A stretch of 10,380 bases of DNA from Chloroflexota bacterium (GTDB taxonomy: Bacteria > Chloroflexota > Anaerolineae > Aggregatilineales > Phototrophicaceae), in assembly GCA_003242205.1 (NCBI GenBank), contig QGUR01000156.1:1-10380 (forward strand), read 5' to 3'. How positions within the stretch are numbered: position 1 is the stretch's first letter; each line of letters opens with the position of its first letter. This document shows, one piece after another, positions 1-5,200 of this stretch. The notes beneath the pieces are model-generated. The model was not told the DNA's origin, did not search any database, and was given only the letters and a program-made list of their open reading frames with translations. Made by a program: the position numbers and the translations under genes.

Positions 1-97
1 CCAGCACCTTGCGGCGATACTTCGGGCAGAAAACAACGTGGTACGTGCACGAATACACCACGTTATTGTTGCTCTTGAATTCGCGTTGCTTAGCCAT
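1..97 (-). CDS. tnpA: IS200/IS605 family transposase TnpA, N-terminal fragment (cut by window edge)
   Basis: Thirty-two codons are visible from an ATG at 97-95. The predicted protein starts MAKQREFKSNN and continues with the segment YSCTYHVVFCPKYRRKVL, the highly characteristic N-terminal beta strand and basic turn of IS200/IS605 Y1 transposases. The catalytic HUH pair and the nucleophilic tyrosine would lie further into the gene, outside the window, so intactness cannot be judged. Family members are about 130-150 residues and act as dimers that cut and rejoin single-stranded DNA. The upstream region has only a weak ribosome-binding site (GGGG four to five bases before the ATG), in keeping with the low translation typical of this family. 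Confidence 0.88.
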   Translation of the reverse strand, partial: MAKQREFKSNNNVVYSCTYHVVFCPKYRRKVL

Positions 98-157
98 AAC
101 CCCATTATGTAGCAGGAGGCTATCTAATGCAACAAGCGTTCGGTTTTCAGAGGGGGC

Positions 158-198
158 AGCGCTTCATCCCCATAGCTAAAGCTGGGGGCTTTCGCGCT
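158..198 (-). repeat. Subterminal hairpin of the IS200/IS605 left end
   Basis: AGCGC (158-162) is complementary to GCGCT (194-198) at the foot. At the tip, CCCCA (168-172) pairs with TGGGG (183-187), followed by a two-base TA bulge, GC (175-176) with GC (181-182), and a TAAA loop (177-180). A hairpin with a small bulge near the tip, just outside the start of tnpA, is what TnpA binds in this family. Pairing was checked base by base; the role is inferred from family knowledge and position. Confidence 0.72.
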
Positions 199-240
199 GT
201 ATTTTGTGGTAATGACTGCTGGTAGTGACGGATGGCGCAT

Positions 241-267
241 TTGCAGGCGGAGGTAAGGGGCTATAAT
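241..267 (+). promoter_or_regulatory. Candidate sigma-70-type promoter of the dehydrogenase/thuA unit
   Basis: A perfect TATAAT box lies at 262-267. Upstream, TTGCAG at 241-246 gives a 15-base spacer, or TTTGCA at 240-245 gives 16, so the -35 box is imperfect and the spacing slightly short. Transcription would begin near 274, giving an untranslated leader of about 64 bases before the ATG at 338. It sits between the insertion sequence and the first gene of the unit, so the insertion appears to have left the promoter intact. Confidence 0.55.
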
Positions 268-337
268 AGAGGCATTCGCCGCTTTTCTGACGAGCCGGTT
301 GGTGCTCTATATCCCCCGAAGAAGGTTTCAAAGAAAT

Positions 338-1378
338 ATGACATCACCTGTCCGCGTTGCAATTGTTGGCGCCGGCGGCATGGCGTTGGGGCATATCCGT
401 CGCATGCTGCAGCAGCAGGACACGACGCAGATCACTGTGTTGTGTGAACCATCACCGCTGGCCTATACACTGGCCTGCGAGGTATTCAAAGAGGCCGGCG
501 TGGAAGCGCCGCCAAACGAACCTGATCTGGCAAAACTACTGGCCGAGCGCGGCGACGAACTGGACGCCGCGCTCATTATTACGCCACACGCGCTGCACCA
601 CGATCAGGCGACCATGTGTCTGGAAGCCGGACTGGACGTTCTGCTTGAAAAGCCTATGGTCTGCACGGCAGAGGAAGCGCGGAGCCTGATCCAAACGCGC
701 GACCGGACGGGCCGGCTACTCGTCGTCGCCTTTCAGGGCAGCCTGTCGCCGCAAATCCGCCGTGCCAGCGAAATGCTGCGGAGCGGCGAGCTTGGCGACC
801 TGCTTTCCATCAGCGGCACGGTCTGGCAAAACTGGGGCCCGAATACAGTCAACACCTGGCGGCAGATGCCGGAACTTTCCGGCGGCGGATTCCTGTTCGA
901 TACCGGAGCGCACATGCTGAACACGGTAGCCGATCTGGCCGGTGAAGATTTTGTCGAGGTGGCCGCCTGGCTCGACCGGCGCAATCGCCCTGTAGAGGTG
1001 CTGGCGGCGGTCATGGGGCGTCTGGCTTCCGGTGCGGTCGTGACCATCAACGCCTGTGGCGAAACCATCCCGTCGTGCGCCTCGGACATTCGCGTTTTCT
1101 GCACGCGGGCCATTCTGCGGACCGGGCAGTGGGGCGAGCGGCTGGAAATTCAGCGCTACGGGCGCAAGAATCTGCGTCCCGTGCCGGTTCCGGCGTCGAT
1201 GGGCGTATGGGAACAATTCCTGAGCGTGCGAAACGGGTTTATTCCCAATCCGTCGCCGCCGGAGGTTGGCCTGCGTATGGCGTACCTGTGGGACGCGATA
1301 AAGGAATCCGCGGCGCTGAACGGGATGCCCGTGCAGTGCCGCCTGCAGACGGTTGAGGAGACGGTTATCCATGACTGA
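338..1378 (+). CDS. Gfo/Idh/MocA-family NAD(P)-dependent oxidoreductase (ThuB-like)
   Basis: The 346-residue protein has the family's two-domain plan. An N-terminal Rossmann fold carries the dinucleotide motif GAGGMA (residues 11-16) after the strand VRVAIV, and EKP (104-106) supplies the lysine that is usually catalytic. The C-terminal alpha/beta substrate domain includes GGGFLFDTGAH (182-192), whose Asp and His are the usual active-site residues. Family members oxidise or reduce hydroxyls of sugars and cyclitols; the substrate cannot be read from sequence. I chose the ATG at 338 over the in-frame ATG at 299 because the Rossmann strand then begins at residue 5, as usual, and AGAAGG lies upstream at about 322-327. 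The gene overlaps the next, a ThuA-like gene, by eight bases, so the two are probably translationally coupled. This matches the ThuB/ThuA pair of rhizobial trehalose/maltitol utilisation, where ThuB belongs to this family. The family call is secure; the exact substrate is unknown. Confidence 0.9.
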   Translation: MTSPVRVAIVGAGGMALGHIRRMLQQQDTTQITVLCEPSPLAYTLACEVFKEAGVEAPPNEPDLAKLLAERGDELDAALIITPHALHHDQATMCLEAGLDVLLEKPMVCTAEEARSLIQTRDRTGRLLVVAFQGSLSPQIRRASEMLRSGELGDLLSISGTVWQNWGPNTVNTWRQMPELSGGGFLFDTGAHMLNTVADLAGEDFVEVAAWLDRRNRPVEVLAAVMGRLASGAVVTINACGETIPSCASDIRVFCTRAILRTGQWGERLEIQRYGRKNLRPVPVPASMGVWEQFLSVRNGFIPNPSPPEVGLRMAYLWDAIKESAALNGMPVQCRLQTVEETVIHD

Positions 1379-2090
1379 TGCAATACGTGTGACGGTTTGG
1401 AACGAATTTCGTCACGAAAAGCAGGACCCGAAGATAGGGGCCATCTACCCGGACGGCATTCACGGCGCGATTGCTAATCACCTGCGCGGGCAGGGCATGA
1501 CCGTACGGACGGCGACGTTGGACGAGCCTGAACATGGCCTGACCGAAGATGTGCTGGCGCAGACTGACGTGTTGACGTGGTGGGGCCACATCGCGCATGA
1601 CGAGGTGGAGGACAGGATCGTTGATCGCGTGCAGCAGCGCGTGCTGGAAGGCATGGGGCTGATCGTGCTGCATTCGGGCCATTTCTCCAAAATCTTCAAG
1701 CGGTTGATGGGCACGACCTGCAACCTGAAATGGCGCGAGGCGGGTGAGAAGGAACGGGTCTGGGTGGTGGAGCCGGGGCATCCCATTGCTGCCGGACTGG
1801 GCCCCTATTTCGAAGTGCCGCAATCCGAGATGTACGGCGAACGCTTTGACATCCCCGCGCCGGATACGCTGGTCTTTGTCAGTTGGTTTCAGGGCGGCGA
1901 AGTCTTCCGCAGTGGCTGCTGCTTCCTTCGCGGGGCGGGCCGCATCTTCTATTTCAGCCCTGGCCACGAAACGCATCCAATTTACCATCAGCCGGAAATT
2001 CAGCGCGTTATCACCAACGCCGTGCGCTGGGCCGCTCCGGTGGGCGGGCCGCAGATCACGTTTGGCAACGTGCCGGAATTCATGCGTTAG
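1371..2090 (+). CDS. ThuA-like domain protein (trehalose utilisation family)
   Basis: The 239-residue protein is a single ThuA-like domain, a class I glutamine-amidotransferase-like flavodoxin-type fold. Visible family signatures are DVLTWWGHIAHDEV (residues 66-79), LIVLHSGHFSKIFKRLMG (97-114) and a late FSPGHETHPIYH segment (195-206). There is no signal peptide, so it is cytoplasmic. The start at 1371 has GAGGAG at 1355-1360, and the ATG overlaps the upstream stop region (1371-1378). In rhizobia ThuA works with a Gfo/Idh/MocA dehydrogenase in catabolism of trehalose-type disaccharides through 3-keto intermediates. The overlap here supports a two-step pathway on a sugar or glycoside, though no transporter or regulator is in the window. 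The symbol thuA is withheld because substrate equivalence is unproven. Confidence 0.85.
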   Translation: MTDAIRVTVWNEFRHEKQDPKIGAIYPDGIHGAIANHLRGQGMTVRTATLDEPEHGLTEDVLAQTDVLTWWGHIAHDEVEDRIVDRVQQRVLEGMGLIVLHSGHFSKIFKRLMGTTCNLKWREAGEKERVWVVEPGHPIAAGLGPYFEVPQSEMYGERFDIPAPDTLVFVSWFQGGEVFRSGCCFLRGAGRIFYFSPGHETHPIYHQPEIQRVITNAVRWAAPVGGPQITFGNVPEFMR

Positions 2091-2172
2091 CGCGTATCTA
2101 CATGGCGCGGGCCGGCTGGCGATGAGCGAACTTGCCCAAAGCGCCCGCGCCAGACAGCGTGTTTAAGAAGAC

Positions 2173-2206
2173 ACAGCGGCTGCTCTCACCTATGAGCAGC
2201 CGCTGT
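2173..2206. terminator. Strong hairpin between convergent genes, probable bidirectional terminator
   Basis: A perfect 13-bp inverted repeat is formed by ACAGCGGCTGCTC (2173-2185) and GAGCAGCCGCTGT (2194-2206), with an eight-base loop. It lies 83 bases after the thuA-like stop and 39 bases after the stop of the minus-strand exported-protein gene. The plus-strand exit is TTCCATTC and the minus-strand exit is CTTCTT, so neither T-tract is strong. Its position at the meeting point of convergent genes makes termination in one or both directions the simplest reading. Confidence 0.75.
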
Positions 2207-2244
2207 TCCATTCAATGCACATCAATGCACAATTGTGTGTCGCC

Positions 2245-3588
2245 TTACAGCGACGGATTAGCCTGAACGAGTACCAGCAAGCCGGGTTCGAAAATGGTGG
2301 CGCAGGTATAGCCGGGATATGCGGCGATGCTATGGCTGCTGATGACCTCGGCGATCCGGGGCGCGCGGCTGGCGGCCAGCCAGATCAGCGTGCCTTCGCC
2401 ACGCAGGCAGAAGACCACACCGCCATCAAAGTAATTCAATCCGCTGGTGGTGAAGATGTCTATCGCCTGCCACACGCCCAGATCGAGCACACCCTGAACG
2501 CCGATGTTGCCGGCATGATACAGGTCGTTGCCACGCCACTGCGCTGGTTGGCCGTTCTGGTACAGCACGCGGACATGAATGCTGTCCAGCCATTGTTCAG
2601 GCACAAAGGTGCGAACGGTATCGTCGTCGGTCAGGTTGACATCTTCGGCGTGGGGAGACGCAGGTGGTGGTGGAAAATTGGGCGTTGGGCTGGCGGTTGG
2701 CTGCGGCATGCCCGGCGCATTGACGACCGTAAGGGTAAAGGTTTGCATGGCATCCGGCGCAACCTTATTGCTGGCAATCACATCAATCGTATAGTTACCT
2801 GCTGTTATTGGCGTGCCGAAGAGGGTGTCGCCCAAAAGGGTGATTTCCGGCGGCAGGTTCGCATTGGCGTAGCTCAGGGTCGGGGCGGGATCGCCCGTCG
2901 CGGTGAATGTGTGTGTGAAGGGCGTACCGGCTGTCACTATCGCTGTCGGCGAGCTGGTGATGGCAGGCGGTGATCCAGTTGTGATTTCCAGCGACCAACC
3001 GCCATTGATAATGCCTGAGTCGCCGGGAGTGTCATCCTGAACATAAAGGCTCCAGATTCCATTTGGATCTGTGCCGTTAAATATATCCAGCGTGGACACA
3101 TAGGGGCCCGGAGGTGCTGGAGGGACGGCGTCGGGAGTACTGGCGCCTGGGTAATCTGTCGGTAAATAAACTCCAGTTTGCAATGGGCCCTCATCTGACA
3201 GCAAGTTAACAGACGACTGGTCAAATGTCAGCGTAATGTTGTTAACCACGTTGGTCTCGCCACCGCCACCAGCATCGGACATGAGCAAGACGCTCTGTCC
3301 CCCCGGCCCCACGAGCAGAATGTCTACATCGTCGGGCCACGTGTGGCTGAATCCGTGCAGTGTGACGTTCACGTCAACAATCGTGCCTGTCAGGCCTCTC
3401 ACCTCAATGTTAGAAGGATGTGGATTCGCGGGGCGAGGATCTTCGGCTACTAACCGATCCAGAATTTGAATGGGTGTTGCGTTAGAGAAGGTCTGCGTCT
3501 CAGCCAGCACGGAAGGGGGAAATAGAGGGGTGCAAACGATAATGGTTGCTAATACAAGAATGAATGTAGCGAGAAAAGATTGCCGCAT
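2245..3588 (-). CDS. Exported protein with proprotein-convertase P domain and putative Ig domain
   Basis: The 447-residue precursor begins with a signal peptide: a hydrophobic stretch at residues 5-22 and a probable signal peptidase I site after VLA at 29. A P-domain (P/HomoB) jelly roll spans about 36-205, with hallmark segments VTLHGFSHTWPDDVDILLVGP (split around residues 75-95), LLMSDAGGGG (101-110) and WSLEI (198-202). A cadherin/He_PIG-like Ig module follows at about 206-290, then a Pro/Ser/Thr-rich linker (291-312) and a C-terminal domain of about 135 residues that I do not recognise. The only cysteines in the mature protein (394 and 429) are both in that last domain and may form a disulfide. 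No catalytic protease domain is present, although P domains normally accompany subtilisin- or metallo-type proteases. I chose the ATG at 3588 over 3618 because GAGGGAAG lies just before it and the signal peptide then starts at once. The function is unknown; a cell-surface or secreted binding role is likely. Confidence 0.82.
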   Translation of the reverse strand: MRQSFLATFILVLATIIVCTPLFPPSVLAETQTFSNATPIQILDRLVAEDPRPANPHPSNIEVRGLTGTIVDVNVTLHGFSHTWPDDVDILLVGPGGQSVLLMSDAGGGGETNVVNNITLTFDQSSVNLLSDEGPLQTGVYLPTDYPGASTPDAVPPAPPGPYVSTLDIFNGTDPNGIWSLYVQDDTPGDSGIINGGWSLEITTGSPPAITSSPTAIVTAGTPFTHTFTATGDPAPTLSYANANLPPEITLLGDTLFGTPITAGNYTIDVIASNKVAPDAMQTFTLTVVNAPGMPQPTASPTPNFPPPPASPHAEDVNLTDDDTVRTFVPEQWLDSIHVRVLYQNGQPAQWRGNDLYHAGNIGVQGVLDLGVWQAIDIFTTSGLNYFDGGVVFCLRGEGTLIWLAASRAPRIAEVISSHSIAAYPGYTCATIFEPGLLVLVQANPSL

Positions 3589-3617
3589 GTTTCTTCCCTC
3601 AAGCATAAAGCCGGGCA

Positions 3618-3634
3618 TTTATAGTTACATTCTA
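3618..3634 (-). promoter_or_regulatory. Weak candidate -10 elements upstream of the P-domain gene
   Basis: Reading the minus strand, TATAAA (3623-3618) and, just upstream, TAGAAT (3634-3629) resemble -10 boxes, but neither has a convincing -35 box at 16-18 bases. If TATAAA is used, transcription would begin near 3611, downstream of the in-frame ATG at 3618. This agrees with the chosen start at 3588. The 129-base gap to the upstream uppP gene shows no clear terminator, so read-through from uppP is also possible. Confidence 0.3.
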
Positions 3635-3717
3635 TCGCCTGAATCGAAACAGTTGATTTAGGTTGAGAAGTGGGGTCTGCGGGGAAGCCCAGCTTGTTGA
3701 GCTACGACCTTTTCGAC

Positions 3718-4557
3718 TTATGCCCCCGTGGGGAGCAGCCCTGCCGCGATCAGGAGCAGGACGACGACGCCCGCCGCAATACGATAGTATGCGAACGGCA
3801 CAAAATTATGCCGGGCCACATAGCGAAGCAGCCAGCGAATCGCGATCCATGCCACCACCGCCGAGACGAGAGCGCCCATTAGCAGATAGGCCAGTTCGGT
3901 GGGTTGGATGCTGTCCCACATACTGACTAGTTCATAAACCGTCGCGCCGCCGAGAATGGGAATGGCAAGCAGAAATGAAAATTCCGTCGCTGCTGTCCGG
4001 CTCATGCCTGCGCTCATGCCGCCGATAATCGTTGCTGCCGAGCGTGATACGCCGGGAATGAGCGCGAACATCTGCGCCACGCCGACGACCAGCGCCTGCC
4101 GCCATGTAATCCCTTCCACCAAAGCAGGCTTTTCCCGCGCCTCTACGGTTTCCGGCAGGGCGCGCCGCCGTCGCTCGACCCACAGGATGACAACGCCGCC
4201 GGCAATCAGCGTGATGGCGACGGTCAGCGGCGAGAACAGGGTGTCTTTAATCCACTGGCGGGTGTTCATACCCAGTAGCGCGAACGGCACGAAAGCGATA
4301 GCGACGCACATCCATAGTTCCCGTACCAGCGGGTTGGTGCGCACCTGGCGCAGTTGGTGCAGCAGATCGTCGGCATATAAAGCCAGCACCGCAAACACAG
4401 CGCCGATCTGAATGAAAATCTCGAACGTCCCGTCTATGCCGCCGTTGAAGTCGAGCAGGGATGAGGTGATGATCAGGTGGCCGGTGGAAGAAATCGGTAG
4501 AAATTCCGAAATACCTTCGACCACACCCAGAATAATGACTTTGATCCACTCGGACAA
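3718..4557 (-). CDS. uppP: Undecaprenyl-diphosphatase UppP (BacA family)
   Basis: The 279-residue multi-pass membrane protein dephosphorylates undecaprenyl pyrophosphate, regenerating the lipid carrier for peptidoglycan and other envelope polymers; overproduction classically gives bacitracin resistance. Both catalytic signatures are present: EGISEFLPISSTGH (residues 14-27) with its paired glutamates, and PGVSRSAAT (168-176) with the key arginine at 172. Several hydrophobic helices are visible (for example 49-63, 83-96, 112-127, 191-210, 224-246, 256-275), and the length matches the family. The start is TTG at 4557-4555, supported by AAGGAG eight bases upstream and by the normal N-terminus of the family. 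An ATG five bases upstream (4562-4560) is out of frame with the gene. The gene has its own strong promoter and structured leader, and is transcribed toward the P-domain gene. Confidence 0.95.
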   Translation of the reverse strand: MSEWIKVIILGVVEGISEFLPISSTGHLIITSSLLDFNGGIDGTFEIFIQIGAVFAVLALYADDLLHQLRQVRTNPLVRELWMCVAIAFVPFALLGMNTRQWIKDTLFSPLTVAITLIAGGVVILWVERRRRALPETVEAREKPALVEGITWRQALVVGVAQMFALIPGVSRSAATIIGGMSAGMSRTAATEFSFLLAIPILGGATVYELVSMWDSIQPTELAYLLMGALVSAVVAWIAIRWLLRYVARHNFVPFAYYRIAAGVVVLLLIAAGLLPTGA

Positions 4558-4585
4558 CTCATCTGCTCCTTGGCTGCAGCGCGGA

Positions 4586-4649
4586 ATTCAGGGAGTGGTT
4601 CTGAATGTGAGGCCGCGCCAGTGCGGCGGCAAGAACCATCTGGCGCGGC
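4586..4649 (-). promoter_or_regulatory. Structured 5' leader of uppP mRNA (two hairpins)
   Basis: A perfect 10-bp stem pairs 4640-4649 with 4612-4621 around an 18-base loop, and its outer strand starts at about the predicted transcription start. A second, 6-bp stem pairs 4601-4606 (CTGAAT) with 4586-4591 (ATTCAG). A stem-loop at the very 5' end often stabilises mRNA in bacteria. Neither hairpin is followed by a T-tract, so they are not terminators. The pairing is visible in the sequence; the role is inference. Confidence 0.5.
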
Positions 4650-4655
4650 GGACAC

Positions 4656-4684
4656 ATCATAATTTCGCCCCGGCAGACTGTCAA
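4656..4684 (-). promoter_or_regulatory. Near-consensus sigma-70-type promoter of uppP
   Basis: On the minus strand a perfect TTGACA (4684-4679) is followed after exactly 17 bases by TATGAT (4661-4656), one mismatch from TATAAT. Transcription should begin near 4649, giving a leader of about 92 bases before the TTG start at 4557. This is among the strongest promoter matches in the window and suggests high constitutive expression, possibly tuned by the leader hairpins. Confidence 0.8.
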
Positions 4685-5012
4685 CTCGAAGCCTCGCCTG
4701 CACGACGGTGATAGACGCACCCTTCTGGCTGTTGCAAGCTGTGTGGCTTCTTCAATACGCCCATGACGGCCTTATCCGGCGTTACAATGCAATTCGGTGC
4801 TGCGACCGATTTAATACCATCGTAGCGATCGTTCTAGCTGTTGCATATAGTTCGGAAGGCACAATTGGCTGGGAGTTTTCAGCGTTGTCTTGTTGGAAGT
4901 AAGACGCGTTTGCGTGCCGCCGCGACCCGGCGTTGCGAGTGACAGCCTCAGGCAGTCCGTTTTCGCCGTTTCAGTCGCCCGGATTCTGCCTGAATGGAGC
5001 GCGATTGTTGTC
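4685..5012. other. Intergenic stretch between the divergent uppP and nusA promoters
   Basis: About 330 bases separate two back-to-back promoters. I find no convincing gene, tRNA, repeat or terminator in it. The short open frames on either strand lack a ribosome-binding site and recognisable sequence. TACAAT at about 4785 could act as a -10 box but has no -35 partner. A regulator-binding or small-RNA role cannot be excluded from one sequence. Confidence 0.5.
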
Positions 5013-5041
5013 TTGTCACTACGCCTAAAATATGCTAGAAT
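5013..5041 (+). promoter_or_regulatory. Strong sigma-70-type promoter of the nusA operon
   Basis: TTGTCA (5013-5018) is one mismatch from TTGACA. A 17-base spacer follows, ending in TGC (an extended -10 TGn), then TAGAAT (5036-5041), one mismatch from TATAAT. Transcription should start near 5048. The leader to the nusA ATG is therefore about 150 bases and includes an intrinsic-terminator hairpin almost at once. Confidence 0.8.
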
Positions 5042-5058
5042 GCGAGTCGTCTGAGGCG

Positions 5059-5083
5059 AAAGTGGGCAACCCCCACTTTTTTT
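5059..5083 (+). terminator. Promoter-proximal intrinsic terminator in the nusA leader (candidate attenuator)
   Basis: AAAGTGGG (5059-5066) pairs perfectly with CCCACTTT (5072-5079) around a five-base loop, and the T-run continues to 5083 (seven Ts in all). This is a textbook Rho-independent terminator. It begins only about eleven bases after the predicted start of the nusA promoter, inside the leader, so it would release an RNA of about 35 bases unless bypassed. It may instead only block transcription entering from upstream. NusA itself strengthens pausing and termination at such hairpins, and autoregulation of nusA through leader termination is reported in Bacillus subtilis. Confidence 0.8.
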
Positions 5084-5200
5084 AAACCAAACGCCTGTGA
5101 TGCCGGGTGACGGTGCGCCGCGTTGGCGGCACATAAACCCTGGCGGCGCCGACCACCCTGTATCCCCCTCGGTTCCTTATGGGAGTAAAAGCCAAGTCCA
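5084..5200 (+). promoter_or_regulatory. Structured untranslated leader between the attenuator and nusA
   Basis: No rimP or other gene fits in these 117 bases. GCCGC (5117-5121) can pair locally with GCGGC (5126-5130) around a GTTG loop. The overlapping GCGCCGC (5115-5121) can instead pair over a longer range with GCGGCGC (5143-5149), and the outer GGT/ACC extends that stem after a two-base bulge. The two folds exclude each other. The likely Shine-Dalgarno, GGGAG at 5181-5185, is 15 bases from the ATG, which is long and suggests modest or controlled initiation. I recognise no known riboswitch class here. Confidence 0.4.

Larger units (their letters stand above)
1..212 (-). mobile_element. Left end of an IS200/IS605-family insertion sequence (partial)
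   Basis: The stretch contains the start of a Y1 (HUH) transposase gene reading off the left edge of the window, and about 60 bases upstream of it an imperfect hairpin. That is the layout of an IS200/IS605 left end: these elements have no inverted terminal repeats, and TnpA recognises subterminal hairpins in single-stranded DNA. The outer boundary is uncertain. Reading the minus strand, a TTAC tetranucleotide (plus-strand 209-212) lies ten bases outside the hairpin foot. Some family members, such as IS608, insert 3' of TTAC, so I place the end there only tentatively. The element's right end, and any tnpB, lie outside the window. Confidence 0.7.

Noticed and set aside
716..1372. A 218-codon minus-strand open frame over the dehydrogenase gene
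   Set aside because: It is antisense to a well-supported Gfo/Idh/MocA gene, with no ribosome-binding site or recognisable domain seen.
2215..2973. A 252-codon plus-strand open frame opposite the P-domain gene
   Set aside because: The minus-strand frame has a signal peptide, clear domains and a good ribosome-binding site; the plus-strand frame has a low-complexity, His/Arg/Gly-rich translation with no motif.
3640..3717. Possible terminator downstream of uppP
   Set aside because: Only very short self-complementary AGCT-type pairings are present and no T-tract follows on the minus strand.
4708..4902. A 64-codon plus-strand open frame between uppP and nusA
   Set aside because: It begins at GTG without a Shine-Dalgarno, has no recognisable sequence, and no promoter is placed to serve it.
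4811..5134. A 107-codon minus-strand open frame across the nusA promoter and attenuator
   Set aside because: It runs through a strong promoter and terminator of the opposite strand and has no family resemblance or ribosome-binding site seen.
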